A stretch of 64,000 nucleotides of DNA from assembly GCA_964442075.1 (NCBI GenBank), contig CAYTWH010000012.1, forward strand, positions 1 through 64,000, given 5' to 3'. Positions 55,066-64,000 of the stretch are shown here, piece after piece (position 1 is the stretch's first letter; every line of letters begins with the position of its first letter). This DNA comes from CAYTAU01 sp964442075 (GTDB taxonomy: Bacteria > Bacteroidota > Bacteroidia > Bacteroidales > CAYTAU01). The notes under the pieces were generated by a model that saw only the letters and a program-made list of their open reading frames with translations, had not been told where the DNA came from and ran no database searches. The position numbers and the translations under genes are program-made.

Positions 55066-55076
55066 ATTAAAATATT

Positions 55077-55625
55077 TTATTCTTTTTCAACTTGCATAAA
55101 ACTTAATTCTAATGGAGTTTTTCTTCCAAAGATCTTAACCATAACCTTTAATTTTTTCTTTTCATCATTTACTTCTTCAATAATACCAGAAAAACTATTA
55201 AATGGTCCATCAACAACTTTAACTTGTTCTCCAACAAAGAATGGAATGTTAATTTCCTCATCACTATTGGCCAACTCATCAACTTTCCCCAAAATCCTGT
55301 TTGCTTCAGACGTTCTTAATGGAGATGGTTTGCCTCCTTTTTCAGTTCCTAAAAAGCCAATAACTCCTGTAACATTTTTTATAATATGTTCGACTTCTCC
55401 TCCAAGTAATGTTTCCATTAAAATATATCCGGGGTAAAAATTTCTTTCTTTACTTATTTTTTTCCCGTTTCTAATTTGGTATATTTTTTCTGTAGGGATT
55501 AATACCTGAGAAACATAGTCTTGCATGTTTAATCTTGCAATTTCTGATTCTATGTAGTCTTTGATTTTTTTTTCTTTACCACTTAAAACCCTAATAACAT
55601 ACCATTTTTTAACGGAGTCAGCCAT
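55077..55625 (-). CDS. nusG: Transcription termination/antitermination factor NusG
   Basis: 182 aa. NGN domain KKWYVIRVLSGKEKKIKDYI with FYPGYILMETLLGGEV (about residues 60-80), and a C-terminal KOW domain VVDGPFNSFSGIIEEVNDEK. It binds RNA polymerase at the clamp and modulates pausing and Rho action. It lies 19 bp after secE. Confidence 0.98.
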   Translation of the reverse strand: MADSVKKWYVIRVLSGKEKKIKDYIESEIARLNMQDYVSQVLIPTEKIYQIRNGKKISKERNFYPGYILMETLLGGEVEHIIKNVTGVIGFLGTEKGGKPSPLRTSEANRILGKVDELANSDEEINIPFFVGEQVKVVDGPFNSFSGIIEEVNDEKKKLKVMVKIFGRKTPLELSFMQVEKE

Positions 55626-55644
55626 TATTATACCTTAATAATTT

Positions 55645-55839
55645 TTAATAAAACATTTTATAAAATATGTGCATTAGATTATCAAAACTATAATCCATTA
55701 AAAAAATGACAAATGCAATAATAAGTGTTGCTATTCCAACTAAAACAGCACTATTCTGCAATTCTTTCCAAGTTGGCCATGAAACCTTATGAACCAATTC
55801 ATTGTATGTTTCTTCAAAATATACTTTTATTTTTGCCAT
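55645..55839 (-). CDS. secE: Preprotein translocase subunit SecE
   Basis: 64 aa, the short single-membrane-segment form. The conserved cytoplasmic helix YNELVHKVSWPTWKELQNSA (about residues 11-30) precedes the membrane segment (about 31-50). It clamps SecY in the Sec channel. It lies between tRNA-Trp and nusG, its classic place. Confidence 0.95.
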   Translation of the reverse strand: MAKIKVYFEETYNELVHKVSWPTWKELQNSAVLVGIATLIIAFVIFLMDYSFDNLMHIFYKMFY

Positions 55840-55858
55840 TTTCTATCCTTTTGTTATG

Positions 55859-55931
55859 CACGGGAGGAGCGACTCGAACGCCCGACACCTGGTTTTGGAG
55901 ACCAGTGCTCTGCCAACTGAGCTACACCCGT
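55859..55931 (-). tRNA. tRNA-Trp (CCA)
   Basis: 73 bases on the minus strand with a full cloverleaf. The anticodon loop CTCCAAA, in stem CTGGT/ACCAG, gives CCA. T-loop TTCGAGT. The discriminator is G and no CCA is encoded. The acceptor stem has one U-U mismatch (6-67). It lies between tuf and secE. Confidence 0.95.
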
Positions 55932-55995
55932 TTATAAAATATATAAATTTGTCAGAAATTTTTTCTGACAAATTTAATATAAGATTATAAAAATA

Positions 55996-57183
55996 TTATT
56001 CGATAATCTCTATAATTTGCCCTGCACCAACAGTTCTTCCACCTTCACGTATTGCAAAACGTAATCCAACATTACAAGCAACAGGAGTAATTAATTCAAC
56101 TGTAATTGTAACATTATCGCCTGGCATTACCATTTCAACACCTTCGGGTAATTTAATGTTACCGGTAACATCAAGTGTTCTAATGTAGAATTGTGGACGA
56201 TAATCATTATGAAATGGAGTATGACGACCACCTTCTTCTTTTTTCAAAACATAAACTTCGGCCTTAACTTTTGTATGAGGTTTAATCGAACCTGGTTTTG
56301 CAATAACCATTCCCCTCTTAATTTCTTTCTTGTCAACACCACGTAATAATAAACCTACATTATCTCCAGCTTCACCTCTGTCTAATATTTTTCTAAACAT
56401 TTCAACACCTGTACATACAGTTTTACGACCTTCTGCACCTAAGCCAATAAGATGAATTTCATCTCCGGTGTTAACAATACCTGTTTCTATTCTACCTGTA
56501 GCAACAGTTCCACGACCTGTAATTGAGAATACATCCTCAACAGGTAATAAAAATGGTTTTTCGTTATCTCTAGGAGGAACCGGTATCCATTCGTCAACAG
56601 CTGCCATAAGTTCAATAACTTTTTCAACCCATTTTTCTTCTCCATTCATTGCACCAAGTGCAGATCCTAGAATAACAGGGGTATTGTCACCATCGAATTC
56701 ATAAAAACTTAGAAGTTCTCTAATTTCCATTTCAACTAGTTCAATCATCTCTTCGTCATCAACCATGTCAACTTTGTTTAAGAAAACAACAATTTTAGGT
56801 ACATTTACCTGACGAGCTAAAAGAATATGCTCTCTAGTTTGAGGCATAGGACCATCTGTTCCTGCTACAACCAATATTGCGCCATCCATTTGAGCAGCAC
56901 CTGTAACCATGTTTTTCACATAGTCAGCGTGACCAGGACAGTCAACGTGAGCATAATGACGATTTTCTGTTTCATACTCAACGTGCGCAGTGTTAATAGT
57001 AATACCTCTTGCTTTTTCTTCCGGAGCATTGTCAATGGAATCAAAATCTATTGCAGTTGCTAAACCTTTTCCAGCCATGATCTTAGTTATAGCAGATGTC
57101 AATGTAGTTTTTCCATGATCAACATGCCCAATAGTACCAATATTTACGTGCGGTTTGGTTCTTTGAAATTTTTCTTTTGCCAT
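55996..57183 (-). CDS. tuf: Elongation factor Tu
   Basis: 395 aa. GTPase that brings aminoacyl-tRNA to the ribosome. G1 GHVDHGKTTL (about residues 18-27), G2 RGITINTAHVEY, G3 DCPGHADYVKNM, G4 NKVDMVDD and G5 GSALGA are all present, followed by domains II and III ending VGAGQIIEIIE. It is embedded between tRNA genes, as in other Bacteroidota. Confidence 0.99.
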   Translation of the reverse strand: MAKEKFQRTKPHVNIGTIGHVDHGKTTLTSAITKIMAGKGLATAIDFDSIDNAPEEKARGITINTAHVEYETENRHYAHVDCPGHADYVKNMVTGAAQMDGAILVVAGTDGPMPQTREHILLARQVNVPKIVVFLNKVDMVDDEEMIELVEMEIRELLSFYEFDGDNTPVILGSALGAMNGEEKWVEKVIELMAAVDEWIPVPPRDNEKPFLLPVEDVFSITGRGTVATGRIETGIVNTGDEIHLIGLGAEGRKTVCTGVEMFRKILDRGEAGDNVGLLLRGVDKKEIKRGMVIAKPGSIKPHTKVKAEVYVLKKEEGGRHTPFHNDYRPQFYIRTLDVTGNIKLPEGVEMVMPGDNVTITVELITPVACNVGLRFAIREGGRTVGAGQIIEIIE

Positions 57184-57230
57184 GATTTTATTTATTATAT
57201 ATTCAAAAATTAAAAAACATTTTTACTTCG

Positions 57231-57302
<72 letters not shown>

Positions 57303-57311
57303 TTGATGTAG

Positions 57312-57384
57312 AGCGGGAGACGAGACTCGAACTCGCGACCTTCAGCTTGGAAGGCTGAAGCTCTACCAACTGAGCTACTCCCGC
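57312..57384 (-). tRNA. tRNA-Gly (TCC)
   Basis: 73 bases on the minus strand. Acceptor GCGGGAG/CTCCCGC, anticodon stem TTCAGC/GCTGAA with loop CTTCCAA gives TCC, T-loop TTCGAGT. It lies 9 bp from the neighbouring tRNA-Thr. Confidence 0.96.
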
Positions 57385-57397
57385 TTTTTATTTAAAG

Positions 57398-57480
57398 TGG
57401 GGAGAGCAGGATTCGAACCTACGAAGGCGTACGCCAGCAGAGTTACAGTCTGCCCCAGTTGGCCACTTTGGTATCTCCCC
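57398..57480 (-). tRNA. tRNA-Tyr (GTA)
   Basis: 83 bases on the minus strand with the long variable arm of a class II tRNA. Acceptor GGGGAGA/TCTCCCC, anticodon loop CTGTAAC gives GTA, discriminator A, T-loop TTCGAAT. Confidence 0.96.
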
Positions 57481-57495
57481 CTAAAAACAAACATG

Positions 57496-57569
57496 AGCCG
57501 GTGGAGGGATTCGAACCCACGACCTGCTGATTACAAATCAGCTGCTCTGACCAACTGAGCTACACTGGC
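57496..57569 (-). tRNA. tRNA-Thr (TGT)
   Basis: 74 bases on the minus strand. Anticodon stem GCTGA/TCAGC with loop TTTGTAA gives TGT. T-loop TTCGAAT. By my reading the acceptor stem has an A-C mismatch at 4-69 and the T-stem a U-U at 50-64. The D-arm, anticodon arm and context are normal. It is first in the tRNA-tuf transcript. Confidence 0.92.
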
Positions 57570-57614
57570 CTGATAAAGAACGTGCTACAAATTTCCATTT
57601 AAAAAAATGGTCTG

Positions 57615-57644
57615 CAAAGATATACAAATTTTAATTAACGCAAA
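57615..57644 (-). promoter_or_regulatory. Promoter of the tRNA-tuf-secE-ribosomal transcript
   Basis: Minus strand: -33 TTTG (57644-57641), 18-bp spacer, -7 TATCTTTG (57622-57615), a full match to TTTG...TAnnTTTG. It lies 46 bp before the first tRNA. The sequence from 57650 to 57842 holds only weak AT-rich inverted repeats (57754-57776 and 57793-57810). Confidence 0.7.
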
Positions 57645-57842
57645 AATAATATGATATTTTTTTGAATTTTTGAAAATGTTAAACATAGAGTATTAACACT
57701 ATTTTTGTAAACAATATCAATTGGATAAATTGTCTTGATTTTCGGGGTTAAATATAGTCAAATTTAATTAGACTATTTTTATAGCATTTTTAACTATATT
57801 TTGATATAGTATTGGGATTAACTACTGTGTATATTGAATAAG

Positions 57843-59282
57843 TTAATTTGTAAGAATATTGTTGTAATGCTCATATCTGCCAATCACCTCTTTTACAAAT
57901 AAATATGGCTCTTTGCCGCGACAATAACCATGTTTAACAACGGAGTCGTTATAATATTTTGGATTTGATTTATGTAAAATGTAAAAGTCAACATTATTAT
58001 CCCAGATTTTTGGATTTTTACCATATTTTTCGGCTAATTTTTGAGCATCAATTACATGTCCAGGTCCGGCATTGTATGCAGCAAGAATAAATTTTACTTT
58101 TTCATCTTTATCTTTAATGTCTGTGGCAATAAATTTTTCTAGCCACTTGATATATCTAACTCCTGCAGAAATATTTGCTGCCGGCGAAGACAAACTGTCA
58201 ACTCCAAAATTATTTGCAGTTGCCGGCATTAGTTGCATTAATCCAAAAGCTCCTGCCCATGATTTAACATTATGATTAAATCTGGATTCCTGAAAAATTA
58301 ATGATGATAATAGTTTCCAGTCCCAATTTATTTCAGCACTGTAAATTTTAACAATGTCGTCATATTGTGATATCTTGTCCCCTCCTTGAACAGCATAATA
58401 ATCGCTTTGGAACATTATTGCAGATCTTGGATTTTTAAAGTATTTATTATACAGATTTATATATTCTTTAGTTTTTTTAAATTCAACCAAGCATTTATTA
58501 ACAGTTAAAAGCAAACTGTCAGAATCTTTTTTTACTGCCCATGCTAAATTTTGAGGAAAACTTATAGCTGTACTCACATCAATATTGTTGTAATATGTTT
58601 TATTTACTAAAGCAACATTTTCATCACAAACGGTATATTGAATACCCCCACTTGATACCAGTGAAATTATTTCCTCTACTTCAAGGCTATCAATTTCAAT
58701 AATATTAATATTTTCTCCAATTTCTTCTGATAAATTTTTAATTCTACTTGCAAATGCAGATTTCTTTTGAACATATATGGTTTTTCCGCCAAGGTCGATT
58801 TGATTTCTTATCAGCAAATTATTATATTCTTTTTTGCTGAGACTTAACCAATTTTCAGGTTTTTTTTGAATGAGGACTTGTTTAGTTTGTCCTATTGGTT
58901 CAGTAAAATTTATTACTTTATTTCGTTTTTTAGTTGTGGTAAGACCAATTGCAATAATATCACATTCGTCATTTATTAGTGAATTAAAAGAATATTCTAA
59001 ATTATTAATTACTTTAATTTCTACCTTAACATCTAAATATATAGCCAAAATATCAAGTAATTCTTTTTGAAATCCCATTGGCTGTCCTCTGTAAATAAAG
59101 TAATCGGTAGAATTATAGTTTGTTACAGCAATTATTTTTCCTTGTTTTTTGATCTTTTCAAGCTTATTGCTTTTATTGTCATTGTTATTTACACTGTTGT
59201 TTGGTGTATTACAAGCAATAAGATAGAATAAAGAAACAAGTAATAAATAAAGTAATTTATATTTTCCCGAGGGTTTTTTCAT
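57843..59282 (-). CDS. MltF-like lytic transglycosylase lipoprotein
   Basis: 479 aa from the ATG at 59282; a start 15 bp upstream (59297) is also possible. Lipoprotein signal with FYLIACNTPN. Domain 1 (about residues 45-285) is a family-3 solute-binding fold (KIIAVTNYNSTDYFIYRGQP, ECDIIAIGLTTTKKRNKVIN, FTEPIGQTKQVLIQ). Domain 2 (about 310-450) is a soluble-lytic-transglycosylase domain with the catalytic Glu in IFQESRFN, AGAFGLMQLMPAT and AAYNAGPGHV. It cleaves peptidoglycan glycan strands at the outer membrane; the first domain regulates this in MltF. It is downstream of, and probably separate from, the porin gene. Confidence 0.9.
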   Translation of the reverse strand: MKKPSGKYKLLYLLLVSLFYLIACNTPNNSVNNNDNKSNKLEKIKKQGKIIAVTNYNSTDYFIYRGQPMGFQKELLDILAIYLDVKVEIKVINNLEYSFNSLINDECDIIAIGLTTTKKRNKVINFTEPIGQTKQVLIQKKPENWLSLSKKEYNNLLIRNQIDLGGKTIYVQKKSAFASRIKNLSEEIGENINIIEIDSLEVEEIISLVSSGGIQYTVCDENVALVNKTYYNNIDVSTAISFPQNLAWAVKKDSDSLLLTVNKCLVEFKKTKEYINLYNKYFKNPRSAIMFQSDYYAVQGGDKISQYDDIVKIYSAEINWDWKLLSSLIFQESRFNHNVKSWAGAFGLMQLMPATANNFGVDSLSSPAANISAGVRYIKWLEKFIATDIKDKDEKVKFILAAYNAGPGHVIDAQKLAEKYGKNPKIWDNNVDFYILHKSNPKYYNDSVVKHGYCRGKEPYLFVKEVIGRYEHYNNILTN

Positions 59283-59412
59283 TTGTGTTATTCTCAAAAT
59301 AAATTTAAATGAATAGAATTTTGTGAAAGATTATAACATCTATTTATTAATACGTATATTTTGAAGATTTTGTTGCTAATGTATTAAGATTAAATTAATG
59401 TAAATATTAAAT

Positions 59413-61287
59413 CTAATCATAAAAATTCCATGAAATACCAACTTTAAGCATTTTTTCTTGTGATGGATAGTGGTATGCTAAAAAATATCTTCTTTCTAAC
59501 ATATTGTGATTGGCATGTTCGTATTTAATAAAAAATCTTGCTCTTTTTAATTTGAAATTCATAAAAACATCTACATACGGGTAATTACCAATTTCTTTCT
59601 CATTTTGCAAATAGAACATGCTTGTTGCGGGTGAATATGAATATCCATAAAATTTTGTATTATAGTATATGTCGAGTCCAATTTGTGTTTTTAAAATATT
59701 TTTAATCAGAAAAAATTCAATATAAGACGAATTATAATAACAAATTTCAGGCAATCTAATAACATAATCGTTATCAGATTTTTGATAATAAAATATATTC
59801 TTTGAAAATATTTTATTTAATTTAAAATCCTTAATAATCCCAGCAGTTATAATATTAAAGGTAGACGTATTTTGAACAGGGATAACTTCTTCGTTAAAAT
59901 ATATAAAATTATCTAATATGGAATAATTAATAAAAAAATTCAAATTAAACTTTTTATTAATATATTTTAAGTTAATATTAGTTCTGTCTTTAGATAAAAA
60001 TGTAGTATCCCATTTATAATTATTTGAGAAGAAAAATGTTTCTGTTAAAAATGGCTTAGTTTTTGAAAAATCGATATTTAATTCAATTTTAGTGGAATCA
60101 TTATTTTTTATTTTTTTCAACAAATAAATATTTGAAAAAATATCATTTTTACGTTGTCCATTAAAAAAATATTTGTTTGAAAACCTCCATTCTGTATTGC
60201 TATTTAACCCTCCATTCAAATTAATTTGTATTGAATTATCAATAAAAGCAGCAGTATCATAATTATAGCAATAATATTCCCTTATATCTGCCCCAAGTAT
60301 TCCGGTTATACCAATTGGAATAAAATTATTAGAATCAGGAATAATTTTAAACTGAATAGCATTACTAACAATATTATATTGAGTTGAATCATAGGTGTCA
60401 GAATTAGAAATATAGTAATTATTGTAAAATCCGGTTGAGTCATCGTAATATAATTTGCGATAATTTTCAACTGATAAAGAATAAATAATGCTGGCTTTAT
60501 GGTTAATATCTTTAATTATTGTAGAATCATTTAATTGTCGTGTAAATTTCTTGCCAAATTTATATTCATTAACAAACAATAAATTTTCATTTAAAAAAGT
60601 AGACCTGGCATTATTTAAATTAGTGTTAAATCCAACACTTGTTGAATACATTTCTTCATCCTCAATATATGCGTCATTTGAAATACCTCCACTATCGTGT
60701 ATTTTAAATCTGTTATAACTATAACTTGCATGTATAGAATGTCTGAATTTATTATATGATGAAAAAAAGACAAAAGAATTATTTTTAGTATTTTGATTTT
60801 TGTATTGCCCCACAGAAGACAAAAGTTTGTAATTGAAGCCTACATTAAAATATGGGTTAACGTTTTGCGTATGTAAAATATTCATTCTATTATCACCAAT
60901 AGTTTTAGAGCTATTAGTGATGTATGTAATATTTGTAAAGTGTTTTCTGGTGTTATAAAATAATATATTGTTATTATTGAAAAGATAATTATTATAAGAA
61001 TTAAAAAATATAAAAGGATTATTATTTTGAAGTATAAATATATTAGAAATTGATGCTTGACCGGAATTGCCCAAAAAAGAATTGGAAATACTGTTATTCC
61101 TTTTTGTTATATCATACATTTGAAAATTAGCAAGAAGTGTATCTGTTTTTATAAAGTTAATTTTATTGAAATCACTTGAAAGTTTCCAAGAATAAATAAT
61201 TGGAATGCTATCATTAGCTGAAAAAACAGTTATATTCAGAGCTAATGCCAGTATAACTAATTTCAAATATTTAAAGTTTTTCTTCAA
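59413..61287 (-). CDS. Putative outer-membrane porin (Porin_10 type)
   Basis: 624 aa. Signal peptide about residues 1-24 (LVILALALNITVFSA). The rest is rich in Asn, Tyr, Phe and Ser with alternating strands and turns, and ends with MLKVGISWNFYD, a beta-barrel end. The start of the mature part, IIYSWKLSSDFNKINFIKTD, then QMYDITKRNNSISNSFLGNSG and ILHTQNVNPYFNVGFNYKLL, match my memory of the Bacteroidota putative porin family. Its channel substrate is unknown. It lies between the 5S rRNA gene and the MltF-like gene. Confidence 0.8.
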   Translation of the reverse strand: MKKNFKYLKLVILALALNITVFSANDSIPIIYSWKLSSDFNKINFIKTDTLLANFQMYDITKRNNSISNSFLGNSGQASISNIFILQNNNPFIFFNSYNNYLFNNNNILFYNTRKHFTNITYITNSSKTIGDNRMNILHTQNVNPYFNVGFNYKLLSSVGQYKNQNTKNNSFVFFSSYNKFRHSIHASYSYNRFKIHDSGGISNDAYIEDEEMYSTSVGFNTNLNNARSTFLNENLLFVNEYKFGKKFTRQLNDSTIIKDINHKASIIYSLSVENYRKLYYDDSTGFYNNYYISNSDTYDSTQYNIVSNAIQFKIIPDSNNFIPIGITGILGADIREYYCYNYDTAAFIDNSIQINLNGGLNSNTEWRFSNKYFFNGQRKNDIFSNIYLLKKIKNNDSTKIELNIDFSKTKPFLTETFFFSNNYKWDTTFLSKDRTNINLKYINKKFNLNFFINYSILDNFIYFNEEVIPVQNTSTFNIITAGIIKDFKLNKIFSKNIFYYQKSDNDYVIRLPEICYYNSSYIEFFLIKNILKTQIGLDIYYNTKFYGYSYSPATSMFYLQNEKEIGNYPYVDVFMNFKLKRARFFIKYEHANHNMLERRYFLAYHYPSQEKMLKVGISWNFYD

Positions 61288-61343
61288 AAATTGTATTATA
61301 ATATTTCTGGGAGTAAATGTAGTAAAAAGGATTAAATATATAA

Positions 61344-61375
61344 AAAAAGCCCCAATAAAATTGGAGCTTTTAAAA
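61344..61375 (-). terminator. Terminator of the rRNA operon
   Basis: Stem AAGCCCCAAT/ATTGGAGCTT with one C-A mismatch (61347-61356 with 61360-61369), flanked by A and T runs. It lies just past the 5S rRNA 3' end on the minus strand. Confidence 0.75.
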
Positions 61376-61379
61376 AAAT

Positions 61380-61486
61380 TGGCGATGACCTACTCTTCCA
61401 CATAACTGCAGTACCATCGGCGCTAATGGGCTTAACTTCTCTGTTCGGGATGGGAAGAGGTGGTGCCCCACTGCTATAATCGCCTT
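61380..61486 (-). rRNA. rrf: 5S ribosomal RNA
   Basis: About 107 bases on the minus strand. The hallmark CCATCCCGAACAGAGAAGTT AAGC block and complementary ends (GGCGAT/ATCGCC) are present. Ends are placed by eye. Confidence 0.95.
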
Positions 61487-61552
61487 AAGATTTTAAATAA
61501 ATTAATGACGTATTGAAAAACATTACAATTAAGTTAAACTGACTCAGAAAAA

Positions 61553-64000
<2,448 letters not shown>

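Noticed and set aside
59719..59740. TAAGACGAATT in the porin gene, resembling the -10 part of the ECF site
   Set aside because: No TGTAAC box lies 16-17 bp upstream, and it is inside a gene.

Overview
The window reads as a stretch of chromosome from a low-GC member of the Bacteroidota. Four lines of evidence support this. Several secreted proteins end in type IX secretion (T9SS) type-A sorting tails. Several promoters fit the Bacteroidota pattern, a -33 TTTG and a -7 TAnnTTTG. The ribosomal block has the order tRNA-Thr, Tyr, Gly, Thr, tuf, tRNA-Trp, secE, nusG, rplKAJL, rpoBC. Recognisable Bacteroidota families are present (SiaB/SiaC pair, Porin_10, M16 peptidase with an HFCEH motif, DUF3467 after rpoC). 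Genus cannot be fixed from sequence reading alone. There are no phage genes, no intact insertion sequence and no CRISPR array.

Layout. 1-258: a GC-rich array of seven 21-bp repeats and a second, AT-richer 21-bp pair. 259-6754 (minus): tetR, tolC-like, membrane-fusion and RND efflux genes with an operator-like site over the promoter. 6925-9638 (minus): an ECF sigma factor, its membrane anti-sigma factor and an outer-membrane barrel protein. 9825-11326 (plus): a double-domain SiaB-like kinase and a SiaC-like phosphoprotein. 11323-16203: pyruvate kinase, a shortened oligopeptide-binding lipoprotein, a small T9SS-type secreted protein and a glycosyltransferase. 16486-23612 (plus): a run of mostly metabolic genes (TrmN6-type methyltransferase, nitronate monooxygenase/FabK family, small Cys-rich membrane protein, Mpl-type Mur ligase, aldehyde ferredoxin oxidoreductase, ICMT-like methyltransferase, M19 dipeptidase) closed by a strong terminator. 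23734-29196: a cyclic-2,3-diphosphoglycerate-synthetase-like GTPase and three secreted proteins. 29251-36433 (minus): an eight-gene nonulosonic (sialic-acid-like) sugar cluster. 36501-44162 (minus): secreted and cell-envelope proteins, including an M16 peptidase. 44371-57569 (minus): the ribosomal/RNA polymerase block. 57843-61287 (minus): an MltF-type lytic transglycosylase and a putative porin. 61380-64000 (minus): 5S rRNA and the 3' part of 23S rRNA.

Most interesting result. Three intergenic sites share TGTAAC, 16-17 bp, CGTCTT on the minus strand. They lie before the ECF sigma gene itself (9661-9689), before the outer-membrane barrel gene next to it (7755-7784), and before the M16 peptidase gene more than 30 kb away (43231-43259). 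I infer that this is the promoter class read by this sigma factor, giving a small envelope regulon with autoregulation. The cognate anti-sigma factor is unusual: its cytoplasmic part appears to be three copies of one module. Divergent from it is a SiaB-type kinase with two complete ATPase domains in one chain, beside a SiaC-type target but without the usual phosphatase or cyclase.

Limits: families are named from motifs and from memory of the families. No alignment, structure or database search was run.
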